Shown: piece by piece, positions 49,866-58,305 of the stretch
How the letters are laid out: each line of letters opens with the position of its first letter
Position numbering within the stretch: position 1 is the stretch's first letter
DNA from: CF-118 sp035934385
Lineage (GTDB): Bacteria > Chloroflexota > Dormibacteria > Dormibacterales > Dormibacteraceae
Assembly (NCBI GenBank): GCA_035934385.1
Contig: DASYXY010000064.1
Coordinates: forward strand, 1-64,000
Length of the DNA stretch: 64,000 nt
Direction of reading: 5' to 3'
Translations under genes and position numbers: made by a program
Notes under the pieces: model-generated
The model's database searches: none
Seen by the model: the letters and a program-made list of their open reading frames with translations, nothing else
What the model was told of the DNA's origin: nothing

Positions 49866-50438
49866 TTGGCTTACGACCGGAAACAGGGCGGACACAGCGT
49901 CGCCCAGGCCAACCGACCTGACTACCGGCTCGAGATCGGACGGGCCGAAGTGCCCGTGGGCGAGACGCGAGCTTTCTCGGTCCTCGACCCGCGACGCGCC
50001 GCGACCCTGAAGGCGTGGGTGGCGACCTTGATCCCGGCGCGCGGCGCCCGCCCGGATGCCGCCGACGTTGGCGCGGCGGAGTACGTGGACGCGACCGTTT
50101 TCCTGGTGCCCGCGCTGCGCCCGCCGCTGATCCAGGCCATCGATCACGTCGAGCGCTCGGCGGTCGAAAGTCTGCGCAAGGCGTTCAGTGAATGCGGCCC
50201 CGAGGAGCGCGAGCGCTTGCTGCGCGAGTTCGAAGCAGCCGACGCCAGCGACGCGTTCAACATGGTTCGCGACTTCACGTACGAGGCCTACTACGGACAC
50301 CCGCGCGTTCTGGCCGCGCTCGAGAAGGAAACCGGCTGGAGCAGCAAGTCGCCGACCCACGGCAGCGCGATGAAGGCGTTTGACGCAACGCGACTGGAGC
50401 GCGTGCGCAAGCTGCCGCAGCGCTGGCGCAAGTCCTGA
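49866..50438 (+). CDS. Gluconate 2-dehydrogenase subunit 3 family protein
   Basis: A roughly 190-aa protein of the gluconate 2-dehydrogenase subunit 3 (GADH small subunit) family: LDPRRAATLKAWVATLIPAR and VERSAVESLRKAFSECGPEE, with a C-terminal FNMVRDFTYEAYYGHPRVLA as in the family. In characterised enzymes this chain accompanies a GMC flavoprotein and a cytochrome c and carries a Tat signal. Here no signal peptide is seen and no ATG or GTG start exists, so the TTG at 49866 is provisional. The GMC gene follows 4 bp after its stop. Confidence 0.8.
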   Translation: MAYDRKQGGHSVAQANRPDYRLEIGRAEVPVGETRAFSVLDPRRAATLKAWVATLIPARGARPDAADVGAAEYVDATVFLVPALRPPLIQAIDHVERSAVESLRKAFSECGPEERERLLREFEAADASDAFNMVRDFTYEAYYGHPRVLAALEKETGWSSKSPTHGSAMKAFDATRLERVRKLPQRWRKS

Positions 50439-50442
50439 CGCG

Positions 50443-52035
50443 ATGACGCAGCCGGTGGCGGATGTGCTCGTGATCGGCTCGGGAGCGTCGGGCGCCGCCG
50501 TCAGCTGGCGGCTCGCCGGGCTCGGAGCGAGCGTCGTATGTCTCGAGCAGGGAGACTGGGTGGACCGCGACCGCCTGCCCAAGAACCACGTCGACTGGGA
50601 GGTTCGCGGCCGGCGGTTCTGGGCGGCCAACCCCAACGTGCGGCGCTGGCCGGCCGACTACCCGGTGGGCAGCGAGGGCGAGAACCCCGTCGACATCTAC
50701 ATGTACAACGCGGTCGGCGGCAGCACGATCGGGTTCGCCGGCAACTACTGGCGGATGGCGCCGTCCGATTTCCGGGTACGCACCCTTGACGGCGCCGGGG
50801 CCGACTGGCCGCTGAGCTACGAGGAGCTCGCGCCCTACTACACCATCAACGAGCAGGTTGTAGGGGTCGCCGGGCTCGCCAATGACCCGTGCGGGCCGCC
50901 GCGGGATCCGCTCCCGGTTCCGCCCGCGCCCATCGGCAGGCCCGGTGAGCTGCTAATCGGCGCTTACGAGAAGCTGGGTTGGTACTGGTGGCCCACCGAG
51001 CAGGCGATCACGACCGCCGCCTACAACGGCCGGCCCGCCTGCGACAACCGCGGGTGGTGCACTTTCGGTTGCCCGCAGAAATCGCTATCGACGGTCGACG
51101 TGACGTACTGGCCGCCCGCGCTCGAGAAGGGCGTGGAGCTGAGGACCGGCGCACGCGTGCGCGAAGTGCTGCTCGACGCCAGGGGCCGAGCGGCCGGCGC
51201 CCTTTATTACGACGGCGAGGGCGCGATCCGGGAGGCGCGCGCCAGGGTCGTCGTCGTCGCGTGCGGCGGTCTCGGAACGCCGCGCCTGCTGCTCATGTCG
51301 GCATCGGCGGCGCACCCCGACGGCCTTGCCAACTCGAGCGGGCTCGTCGGCAAGAACCTCATGACGCACGTGCAGAGCTTTGCAGTCGGCCAGTTCGACG
51401 AGGCAGTCGAGGGCTGGCAGGGGACGTGGGGCGGCACCGTCTCGACCCGGCAGTTCTACGAGACCGATCCGTCGCGCGACTACGTGCGCGGGTTCATCAT
51501 GAGCGGCTGCCGCGGCTGGTCGCCGCTGAACCTGGCCCTGCAGGTCGCGCCGTGGGGCTCAGGTCACCACCACGCGCTGGACGAGCGCATCAACCACGAG
51601 ATCGTGATGTACCTGTGCGGCGAAGACCTTCCTGAGGAAGCCAACCGCGTGGAGCTCGACTGGGAGCACCAGGATCGGTTCGGGTTGCCAGGGGTGCGCA
51701 CGCACTACGCGCTCGGCGAGAACAGCCGCCGCCTGGGGATGGACATGATCGCCCACGGCCACCAGGTCCTCGACGCCGCGGGTGCGTCCTCGGTGCGCGA
51801 CTTCGGTCTGTCGCCGATATGGGGGTGGCACCTGCTCGGCACCGCGCGCATGGGCACCGATCCGCGCACATCGGTCGTCGACGGATCCAACGAGGCCCAC
51901 GACGTGCCGAACCTGTTCGTGGTCGACGGCAGCAGCATGCCGACGAGCGCCGCCGTCAACCCGACCCACACCATCCAGGCTGTCGCGCTCAGAGCCGCCG
52001 ACAGGATCTGGGAGAAGCGGCGCGACTGGGGTTAA
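50443..52035 (+). CDS. GMC family oxidoreductase (gluconate/glucose dehydrogenase-like)
   Basis: A 530-aa FAD-dependent GMC oxidoreductase. DVLVIGSGASGAAVSWRLAG is the FAD site, NAVGGSTIGFAGNYWRMAP the second GMC motif, CTFGCPQKSLSTVDVTYWPP a Cys-containing loop seen in gluconate and 2-keto-gluconate dehydrogenases, and GWHLLGTARMGTDPRTSVVD plus SAAVNPTHTIQAVALRAAD the catalytic C-terminus. It probably oxidises a polyol or sugar acid. Together with the small subunit it lacks the usual cytochrome subunit, so its electron acceptor is unknown. Confidence 0.9.
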   Translation: MTQPVADVLVIGSGASGAAVSWRLAGLGASVVCLEQGDWVDRDRLPKNHVDWEVRGRRFWAANPNVRRWPADYPVGSEGENPVDIYMYNAVGGSTIGFAGNYWRMAPSDFRVRTLDGAGADWPLSYEELAPYYTINEQVVGVAGLANDPCGPPRDPLPVPPAPIGRPGELLIGAYEKLGWYWWPTEQAITTAAYNGRPACDNRGWCTFGCPQKSLSTVDVTYWPPALEKGVELRTGARVREVLLDARGRAAGALYYDGEGAIREARARVVVVACGGLGTPRLLLMSASAAHPDGLANSSGLVGKNLMTHVQSFAVGQFDEAVEGWQGTWGGTVSTRQFYETDPSRDYVRGFIMSGCRGWSPLNLALQVAPWGSGHHHALDERINHEIVMYLCGEDLPEEANRVELDWEHQDRFGLPGVRTHYALGENSRRLGMDMIAHGHQVLDAAGASSVRDFGLSPIWGWHLLGTARMGTDPRTSVVDGSNEAHDVPNLFVVDGSSMPTSAAVNPTHTIQAVALRAADRIWEKRRDWG

Positions 52036-52511
52036 AGCAGCGCCTCGATCGCTTCGACCACACGCGGGTCTTCGGGCTTAACCCTCGACCGGAATCGTCT
52101 AGTCACGTTGCCTTCGCGATCGACCAGGAACTTCTCGAAGTTCCACCCGACGTTACCCGCCTTGCCGCCGTCGTCGGGCGTTTCGCTGAGCAACGCGTAC
52201 AGCGGGTGCTGATCGGCGCCTTTGACGTCGAGCTTGGCGAACAGCGGGAACGTCACGCCGTAGTTGATCTTGCAGAACTGCTGGATCTGCTCTGCGGTTC
52301 CGGGCTCCTGGCGGCCGAACTGGTTGCACGGGAAGCCGAGCACCGTGAACCCGCGATCCGTGTACCGCTCGTACAGCGACTCGAGCCCCGCGTACTGCGG
52401 GGTGAAGCCGCAGCGCGAGGCAACGTTCACGGCCAGCACCACCTTCCCCGAGTAGGTCGAAAGGCTTTCCGGTTTGCCGTTGAGGCGCGGCATCTCAATG
52501 TCGTAGATCAC
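52032..52511 (-). CDS. Glutathione peroxidase family protein
   Basis: A 159-aa Cys-type glutathione/thioredoxin peroxidase. The active site is NVASRCGFTPQYAGLESLYE with Cys in place of selenocysteine, then LGFPCNQFGRQEPGT (the Gln) and VGWNFEKFLVDREGN (the Trp and Asn). PCNQF includes the second Cys of the atypical-2-Cys mechanism that uses thioredoxin. Its stop overlaps the GMC stop by 4 bp (convergent). Predicted to remove hydroperoxides in the cytosol. Confidence 0.92.
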   Translation of the reverse strand: MIYDIEMPRLNGKPESLSTYSGKVVLAVNVASRCGFTPQYAGLESLYERYTDRGFTVLGFPCNQFGRQEPGTAEQIQQFCKINYGVTFPLFAKLDVKGADQHPLYALLSETPDDGGKAGNVGWNFEKFLVDREGNVTRRFRSRVKPEDPRVVEAIEALL

Positions 52512-52547
52512 GTCATCGAGAACGCGGCGTCACATTCCGGAATTCCC

Positions 52548-52560
52548 TAGGGTGAGGGGC
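52548..52560 (+). promoter_or_regulatory. Short-leader -10 box for the dienelactone hydrolase gene
   Basis: TAGGGT (52548-52553) is 7 nt before the GTG at 52561. Confidence 0.35.
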
Positions 52561-53310
52561 GTGAGCGAGAAAGAGACGACCCTGAAGACCGACGACGGAG
52601 GCATGACCACGTTCACCGTCCACCCGGACGGGCCGGGACCGTACCCGGTGGCGGTGCTGTACATGGACGGCGTCGGCTACCGTGAGCAGATCAAGGAGAA
52701 CGCGAGGCGGTTCGCCGCGGGCGGCTTCTACGTGGTCGCGCCCGACCTCTTCTACCGGGCGGGCAAGCACGTGCAGATCGACATGGACCGGATCCGCGCC
52801 GAGGGCATGAACAGCCCCGCAGGACAGCAGCTGATGAAGGTCATCGCCGAGGTCAAGCCCGGTCGCGTCATGGCCGACACCAGCGCGATCTTCGAGATGG
52901 TGGCGTCAGACCCCGCCGCCAGCTCCGGCCCCAAAGTCTGCGTCGGCTACTGCATGGGGGCGCGGCTGTCGCTGCACGCGGCCTCTGCCATGCCGCGTGA
53001 CTTCGTCGCAGCCGCCTGCATCCACCCGGGGGCGCTGGTCACGGACCAGCCCGATTCGCCACATCACGATCTCGCGACCGTGCGCGGAGAGCTCTACGTG
53101 GCGTTCGCGGAGATCGACCGCACCGCGACGCCCGAAAGCATCGACGAGTTCCGGGCCGAGATGGAAGGACGCGGGGTCAGGGGAAAGGTCGAGCGCATTG
53201 CCGGCGCGACGCATGGCTTCGCCATGGCCGACCTGGCCATGTACGACCGCGATGCCGCGGAGCGCCATTTCGCGAAGACGCTAGACCTGTGGCAGCGCAG
53301 CCTTAACTGA
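52561..53310 (+). CDS. Dienelactone hydrolase family protein
   Basis: A 249-aa alpha/beta hydrolase. The nucleophile is a Cys, as in dienelactone hydrolases: VCVGYCMGARLSLHAASAM. The acid and His are in YVAFAEIDRTATPESIDEF and GATHGFAMADLAMYD, and FYVVAPDLFYRAGKHVQID is the strand before the nucleophile. Related proteins act on chlorinated dienelactones or other lactones and esters. No aromatic-ring degradation genes are nearby. GTG 52561 is chosen because of the short leader; an in-frame ATG three codons earlier is the alternative. Confidence 0.88.
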   Translation: MSEKETTLKTDDGGMTTFTVHPDGPGPYPVAVLYMDGVGYREQIKENARRFAAGGFYVVAPDLFYRAGKHVQIDMDRIRAEGMNSPAGQQLMKVIAEVKPGRVMADTSAIFEMVASDPAASSGPKVCVGYCMGARLSLHAASAMPRDFVAAACIHPGALVTDQPDSPHHDLATVRGELYVAFAEIDRTATPESIDEFRAEMEGRGVRGKVERIAGATHGFAMADLAMYDRDAAERHFAKTLDLWQRSLN

Positions 53311-53317
53311 CCGGCGG

Positions 53318-54493
53318 TCAGTCTGTGCCTCTCCACGCCTGGCTCAGCTTCACGCGCGTCCCGATACGCATGACGGAGTTGGCGTAGATGCGCGCGGCCA
53401 GCCAGTTCATGGCCGCTATCTCGATCAGCGTGAGGATCACCGCCAGCAAGAACTGCCACAGCTGCGCGTCTCCGGTTGCGATCCGAGCCGGCATCAGCAC
53501 CACCGCAAACGGAGGTATGACGGACAGCGCGATCGCGATCGGGTTGGTGGGATTCGCCGTCACCCAGAAGAACACCAGGTACGTGCCGACGATGACGAAC
53601 GTCAGTGGGGTGGTCACTGCGGCGATGTCCTCCTGCCGCGACACCATCGAGCCGGCCGCCGCATACACGAGTGCGTACAGGACGAATCCCAGGACGAACC
53701 ACAGCAGCCCGCCCAGAACAGCCGTCACTCCGACGTCGGGCACGCTGATGGCGTGCGTCCGGCTGGTGGCGATCAGCGCCGTCAGGCCGAGGAGGATCAG
53801 CTGGAGCATGCCCACGAGTCCGATGCCGACGACCTTGCCCAGCAGCAGCTGGCGCGGCCGCACGGTCGCCAGCAGGATCTCGATGATGCGATTGGCCTTC
53901 TCTTCGACGACTCCTGCTGCCACCAGCTGGCCGTACACGACAAGCGTCACGTAGAGCAGCGCGGCGACGAAGACGCCAACCACCTCGCGCTGCGTCTTGA
54001 TCGCGGCGTTAGGGTCGAGATACACGAGCTGGGGTGACGCCTTGGCGACGCTCGATTCGACGGCGGCTGGATCGACGCCCGCCGAAGCAAGCGCTTTGGT
54101 GAGCGCGATCTGCCTGACGATCGCGTCGAGCGTCGCCTCAACCGTCGAGTCCAGCTTGTCCTTCACCGCGACCGTCGGCGAGGCCGGGTCGCCGCTGATC
54201 AGCGCATCCAGCTTTCCGCTGCGCACGTCGTCTTCGCCTCTCTGCACATCGTTCACGCTGCTGGCGTCGATCTTCACGCCCTCGAGGGCGGCGGCTGCCG
54301 TCAAGGGCTGGACGAGTGTCTGCGCCGAGGCCGTGAAGCCGACGCTCACGGTCGTGGTTGCTTTGTTCAGCACCAGCGCCTGGACCACGATGTAGCCGGC
54401 GAGCAGGGCCATGAACACGACCGTCCCGACGACGAAGAAGCGGCTGCGGACGCGATTGATGAACTCGCGGCGAACGATGAGGAAGAAGATGCG
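53318..54493 (-). CDS. ABC-2 type permease (Na+/drug export, NatB-like)
   Basis: A 391-aa membrane component of an exporter. MRIFFLIVRREFINRVRSRF is the cytoplasmic/N-terminal helix start, one TM helix is followed by a large extracytoplasmic domain (about residues 45-190), then five more helices beginning YVTLVVYGQLVAAGVVEEKA. RIIEILLATVRPRQLLLGKV is the loop conserved in NatB. The GTG at 54493 lies inside the ATPase gene's 3' end, overlapping by about 30 bp. It pairs with the ATPase upstream. Confidence 0.85.
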   Translation of the reverse strand, partial: RIFFLIVRREFINRVRSRFFVVGTVVFMALLAGYIVVQALVLNKATTTVSVGFTASAQTLVQPLTAAAALEGVKIDASSVNDVQRGEDDVRSGKLDALISGDPASPTVAVKDKLDSTVEATLDAIVRQIALTKALASAGVDPAAVESSVAKASPQLVYLDPNAAIKTQREVVGVFVAALLYVTLVVYGQLVAAGVVEEKANRIIEILLATVRPRQLLLGKVVGIGLVGMLQLILLGLTALIATSRTHAISVPDVGVTAVLGGLLWFVLGFVLYALVYAAAGSMVSRQEDIAAVTTPLTFVIVGTYLVFFWVTANPTNPIAIALSVIPPFAVVLMPARIATGDAQLWQFLLAVILTLIEIAAMNWLAARIYANSVMRIGTRVKLSQAWRGTD

Positions 54494-54521
54494 CACCTCT
54501 TCGCCGCCGAAGCGGCCGGGA

Positions 54522-55445
54522 TCAGGCCTTCGCGCCAACTCTGTCCTCCGTCATGGCCTCGCGGAAGATGTCAAGGAGCGTCGGCAGGTCGCGGTGAAAA
54601 TCGCGCACCGCGCCGGTCGCAAGAGCTGCCTGGAGCAGCGCCTGGTCGTGGTCAGGCGCGTCGAGCTCGAGCAACCACCTGGTGTCCTCTCGCCTCACGA
54701 CGCGCACGCCCTCCACTCCGTCGGTCCAGCCTTCGCGCGCTGACGGGACGTCGACCCACCAGCGCAGCGGCCCAGCGTTGCGCAACGCCTCGACCGAGTC
54801 GTAGGCCACGAGATGGCCGCGCTGGATGATCGCCACTCGGTCGCAGATGCGCTCCACCAGATCGAGCTGGTGGCTGGAAAAGATCACCGGCACTCCCTTC
54901 GCGGCGCGCTCGTGCAGGACGTCACTCATGGAGTCGACCGCCTCGGGGTCGAGGCCCGCGAACGGCTCGTCCAGCACGAGCATGATGGGGTCGAAGACGA
55001 GGGCGGCTGCCAGCTGCACGCGCTGCTGGTTGCCGTGGCTGAGCTTCTGCACCTCGTCCTTCTGGCGGTCGGCCAGCCCGAACCGCTCGAGCCAACGCGT
55101 CGTCGCTTCGACCGCTTCTGCGTCCGGCGTGCCGTGCAGCTGCGCCATGTACGTGAGCTGCTCGGCAATGCGCATCTTCGGATACAGCCCACGCTCCTCC
55201 GGCATGTAGCCGATCCGCCTGCGCGTTTCGAAATCGATCGGGGCGCCGCCCCACATAACCCTCCCCGAGTCGGCGAGAAGCACGCCCAGGACGATCCGCA
55301 TGGTGGTCGTCTTGCCAGCGCCGTTGCTGCCTACGAAACCGAAGACCTCGCCGGGTCGGACGTCGAAGCTCAGCCCGTTCACGGCCAGCAGCGATCCGTA
55401 TCGCTTGGTGATGCCCTCGAGCCGGAGCCCGCCGTCGGTGCTCAG
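54522..55445 (-). CDS. ABC transporter ATP-binding protein (NatA-like), probable CTG start
   Basis: An exporter ATPase of about 307 aa. Walker A GFVGSNGAGKTTTMRIVLG, signature LSHGNQQRVQLAAALVFD, Walker B MLVLDEPFAGLDPEAV, and a C-terminal DUF4162-like tail are clear. The usual first strand (LEGITKRYGSLLAVNGLSF) lies upstream of the first GTG (55382), so translation must start earlier, and the only plausible codon is the CTG at 55445, which overlaps the DUF1905 stop as CTGA. This matches the SDR gene at 28.4 kb. Confidence 0.87.
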   Translation of the reverse strand: MSTDGGLRLEGITKRYGSLLAVNGLSFDVRPGEVFGFVGSNGAGKTTTMRIVLGVLLADSGRVMWGGAPIDFETRRRIGYMPEERGLYPKMRIAEQLTYMAQLHGTPDAEAVEATTRWLERFGLADRQKDEVQKLSHGNQQRVQLAAALVFDPIMLVLDEPFAGLDPEAVDSMSDVLHERAAKGVPVIFSSHQLDLVERICDRVAIIQRGHLVAYDSVEALRNAGPLRWWVDVPSAREGWTDGVEGVRVVRREDTRWLLELDAPDHDQALLQAALATGAVRDFHRDLPTLLDIFREAMTEDRVGAKA

Positions 55446-55720
55446 CGCTTGCCCGCCTCGATTCGCTGCAGCTCGACGTCGGCCTTCTGCCCGACCTTCA
55501 GCCCGGCCGCCTTGAGCAGCGCCTGGCTGAGGCTCAGCGCCAGCACGCCGCCACCGGCCGGCATCGTGTTGGACGTGAATTCCGTCCCGTTCAGCGTCCC
55601 CCGCACTCGCATCTGCTTGAGGCCCCCCAACTCCTGGGCGGCCTTCGTGGGTACGTCCATCACCGCCAACCCCGACCGCTGCTCGGGGCGGAAGTAGCGG
55701 ACGGTGCCCGTGAATTTCAT
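55442..55720 (-). CDS. DUF1905 domain protein
   Basis: A 92-aa protein consisting of one DUF1905 domain (KFTGTVRYFRP, AVMDVPTKAAQELGG, RVRGTLNGTEFTSNTMPAG, the usual small beta-barrel). Function unknown. It is the first gene of an operon with the NatAB-like exporter, and its TGA overlaps the ATPase's CTG start. A TAGGTT box lies 9 nt before its ATG. Confidence 0.85.
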   Translation of the reverse strand: MKFTGTVRYFRPEQRSGLAVMDVPTKAAQELGGLKQMRVRGTLNGTEFTSNTMPAGGGVLALSLSQALLKAAGLKVGQKADVELQRIEAGKR

Positions 55721-55735
55721 GGAGTCAAGAACCTA
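55721..55735 (-). promoter_or_regulatory. Short-leader -10 box for the DUF1905-exporter operon
   Basis: On the minus strand TAGGTT (55735-55730) is followed by 9 nt and the ATG at 55720. A perfect AACGTACGTT palindrome (55753-55762) lies just upstream, where an operator could act. Confidence 0.4.
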
Positions 55736-55826
55736 TCACCGACCCGCCCTCAAACGTACGTTCGGAACAATTTCGCTTAACACTGTTCAGTACACCCAGG
55801 TCCTTTAGGAGAATTCTTCCGCCACG

Positions 55827-57203
55827 CTGCGCATCAAGAACGAATCGGTACAGGGGCTGATCCGCTTCGGCCTGCTCGCGCTCGTGCCCGTCGTGGCCCT
55901 GGGCATCGTCATCGCCCAGGAGCTGAACGCCGACATCCAGGCTCGCTACCTTGTCACTGGCCGTACGAGCGCCACGCTCATCGCGACCGCTGGGGTCCAG
56001 CCGCTGCTCAACGAGCAGGAGCTCGCGAGCGGGCTGTCGCAGGTCCAGATCGACCAGATCGATGGGGAGCTGCAAGGGGCCTCGCTGAGCAACGAGGTTC
56101 GCCGGATCAAGGTCTGGAACCGTGTCGGCACCGTCATCTATTCGGACAACCACGCGCTGATCGGTAGGACTTTCACCATCGATGACGACCTCAGGGCGGC
56201 GCTCGCGGGCAACGCTAGCGCTAGCGTCACGGACGGTCACGACGAGGAGAACTCCGGGGACAACCTCCCCGGCCCGCTCATCCAGGTCTACGTCCCGCTG
56301 ATCTTCAGGGGCAGCCTGGACGTAAGCGGCGTGTTCGAGATCTATCTTCCGTACGCGCCGGTGCAGGCCGCGATCGACAGCGAGTCCCATCAGCTCTACG
56401 TGCTTCTGGCCATCGGCCTGGCGCTCTTCTACGCAGCGATGTTCCCGATCGTCGCGCTGGCCGACCGCTGGCGGCGGCGCGCCGAGGCGACGGCGATCGC
56501 CAACCTCGCCACGCAAGAACGCCTGAGCCGCCTTAAGAGCCAGTTCCTCGTTCGAATCTCCCATCAGTTCCGCACCGCTCTCGTAGGTATCGAAGGCTTC
56601 AGTGAGGTGATTCGCGACTCCGAGCAGCTCGACCTGGACGAGGTCAGGGCCTACGCCACCGACATCCACAACGACGCGGAGCGCCTGGACCAGGCATTCG
56701 CGCGGATGCTTGCGCTCGACGAGATGGAGGCGGGACGCGTCGCGCTCGACCGGTCCCAGGTCGACCTCAACCGGCTCGTGGGCGACGTGGTCGAGAGGGC
56801 GCACAGGCAGACGCCGACCGCTGCGATCAAAATGACCCCCGAACCCTCCTCGCCCGTGATCGAGTGCGATCACGCCCGGGTACAACAGCTGCTTTCGATA
56901 CTCATCGACAACGCGATCAGATACTCACCCGCGGCCAGCCAGGTCGACGTCAGCGTGGCGAAGCGCGACGGCGAGGTCGAGGTGACAGTCGTCGACCGCG
57001 GCCCTGGCTTGGCTGCCGACGATGCGCCGGCCGGCAACGGGCCCCGCGGCACCGGCCTCGGGCTACCAATCGCGCGGCAGATCGTCCGCCTCCACGGTGG
57101 CCGCATCTGGTTCATCAGCAAACCAGGCCAGGGGACGCAGGTGCATTTCACGCTTCCGCTGAAGGCCGAAGCGGCCGTGGAGACAAAGGTCACCGCGGCC
57201 TAG
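55827..57203 (+). CDS. Sensor histidine kinase (orphan), start codon uncertain
   Basis: A membrane sensor kinase. One N-terminal helix (LIRFGLLALVPVVALGIVIA), a periplasmic sensor domain of about 160 residues, a second helix (YVLLAIGLALFYAAMFPIVA), then HisKA and HATPase_c. The H-box is LVRISHQFRTALVGIEGFSE, the N-box LLSILIDNAIRYS, the G1/G2 boxes VVDRGPGL and RGTGLGLPIARQ. The first GTG (55884) falls in the middle of the first helix. The full helix needs a start near CTG 55827 (RIKNESVQGL), preceded by AGGAG 12-15 nt away. No response regulator is adjacent. Confidence 0.88.
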   Translation: MRIKNESVQGLIRFGLLALVPVVALGIVIAQELNADIQARYLVTGRTSATLIATAGVQPLLNEQELASGLSQVQIDQIDGELQGASLSNEVRRIKVWNRVGTVIYSDNHALIGRTFTIDDDLRAALAGNASASVTDGHDEENSGDNLPGPLIQVYVPLIFRGSLDVSGVFEIYLPYAPVQAAIDSESHQLYVLLAIGLALFYAAMFPIVALADRWRRRAEATAIANLATQERLSRLKSQFLVRISHQFRTALVGIEGFSEVIRDSEQLDLDEVRAYATDIHNDAERLDQAFARMLALDEMEAGRVALDRSQVDLNRLVGDVVERAHRQTPTAAIKMTPEPSSPVIECDHARVQQLLSILIDNAIRYSPAASQVDVSVAKRDGEVEVTVVDRGPGLAADDAPAGNGPRGTGLGLPIARQIVRLHGGRIWFISKPGQGTQVHFTLPLKAEAAVETKVTAA

Positions 57204-57248
57204 CTCGCTCGACCGCCGGGCTACCGATTCTGTTTGCAGCCACCAAAG

Positions 57249-57312
57249 CCGCCAGTGCCGGCACTCGCGGCCAATGACGGCCATTCAAGCCCGCCAGTGC
57301 CGGCACTCGCGG
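57249..57312. repeat. Two identical 22-bp palindromic repeats, 42 bp apart
   Basis: Each copy (57249-57270 and 57291-57312) centres on the perfect palindrome AGTGCCGGCACT, flanked by CCGC and GCGG with one mismatch per side. The second copy ends 43 bp before the nitroreductase -10 box. The 42-bp period equals four DNA turns, so they could be cooperative operator sites; a mobile or REP-type origin is also possible. Confidence 0.75.
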
Positions 57313-57354
57313 TTAATCACAGGCTTGTATCGCAATCTCAATCGTGCGCCGACC

Positions 57355-57367
57355 TAGGATGCTGCGC
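57355..57367 (+). promoter_or_regulatory. Short-leader -10 box for the nitroreductase operon
   Basis: TAGGAT (57355-57360) is followed by 7 nt and the ATG at 57368. Confidence 0.4.
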
Positions 57368-57883
57368 ATGGCAAATGAAGTGTTCGAGGCGGTGCGGACG
57401 GTGCTGGCGGTGCGTGAGTACGCGGACAGGGAGGTTCCCGCCGACGTGGTGCGGCGCATCGCCGACGCGGGCCGGCTGACAGCGAGCGGAGGCAACGGCC
57501 AGCCCTGGCACTTCGTGGTCGTGCATGAACGGGCCGGCATGCAGAAGCTCGGCTCGCTGGTGCGCACGGGCCCCTACATCGCCAACGCGCGCGCCGCCGT
57601 GATCGTCGCGTACGAGAAGGCGAAGGGTTCCATCGGCATCTCGGACGCGAGTCGAGCCGTGCAGTCGATGATCCTCGCCGCGTGGGGCGACGGCGTCGGC
57701 TCGAACTGGACGGGCTTCTCGGATCTGGACCCCGGGCGCGCCGAGTTCGGCCTGCCCGACACGTACGCCGTGATCGCGGTCATGCCTCTGGGTTACCCGA
57801 AGCACCGGGTCGTAGGCAACAAGAAGCGCAGGCCGTTCGACGAAGTGGTGTCAGGGGAGCGCTTCGGCAGCCCGCTGCAGTGA
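57368..57883 (+). CDS. Nitroreductase family protein
   Basis: A 171-aa FMN-dependent nitroreductase-fold protein. It starts FEAVRTVLAVREYADREVPA, the usual R-x-x-R/Y-like motif, then ASGGNGQPWHFVVVHERAG as the FMN-binding loop, and ends VVGNKKRRPFDEVVSGERFG. FMN is inferred by family; many members reduce nitro compounds or quinones. It is the first gene of a five-gene operon, with the next start overlapping its stop (TGATG). Confidence 0.88.
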   Translation: MANEVFEAVRTVLAVREYADREVPADVVRRIADAGRLTASGGNGQPWHFVVVHERAGMQKLGSLVRTGPYIANARAAVIVAYEKAKGSIGISDASRAVQSMILAAWGDGVGSNWTGFSDLDPGRAEFGLPDTYAVIAVMPLGYPKHRVVGNKKRRPFDEVVSGERFGSPLQ

Positions 57884-58305
57884 TGGAGTCCATGCACGGG
57901 CTCGCGCTGCTCCGCAGGCTGAAGCTGTTCGAGCCGCCCGACGGCATGTGGGCGAACCTCGGCATGCGGATCACACGGGCCGAGGAATCATCGGTCGTGA
58001 TCGAAGGCAGCTTCTCGCGGCAGACGCACGGGAGGGCGGGCGAGATACATCGCGGCGCCGTGGCCGCGATCGCAGACGGCGCCACCGCGTGCGCCGCAGC
58101 GACGCTGGCCGCCGAAGGCGAGATCGCCACCACCGTCGAGCTGATCCTCGACTTCTTCAGGCCTGCGCGGCCCGGCCGCGCGCTCGCAAAGGGTTCCGCG
58201 CTGCATCGCGCCGGACATCTCGTCTTCTGCGCCGCCACCGTGGAGCAGCGCGGCGAGACGGTGGCCGAGGCACACGCCACGATCGCGCTGGTCCGGCCGG
58301 CGTGA
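57883..58305 (+). CDS. PaaI/hotdog-fold thioesterase
   Basis: A 140-aa hotdog thioesterase of the PaaI type. GEIHRGAVAAIADGATACAA is the active-site helix region, and TVELILDFFRPARPGRALAK the following strand. It probably hydrolyses an acyl-CoA formed by operon enzymes. Its ATG shares the last base of the nitroreductase stop, and its TGA overlaps the next GTG, so translation is coupled on both sides. Confidence 0.86.
   Translation: MESMHGLALLRRLKLFEPPDGMWANLGMRITRAEESSVVIEGSFSRQTHGRAGEIHRGAVAAIADGATACAAATLAAEGEIATTVELILDFFRPARPGRALAKGSALHRAGHLVFCAATVEQRGETVAEAHATIALVRPA

Noticed and set aside
55725..56885. A 386-codon minus-strand frame opposite the histidine kinase
   Set aside because: Antisense to a kinase with all boxes intact.
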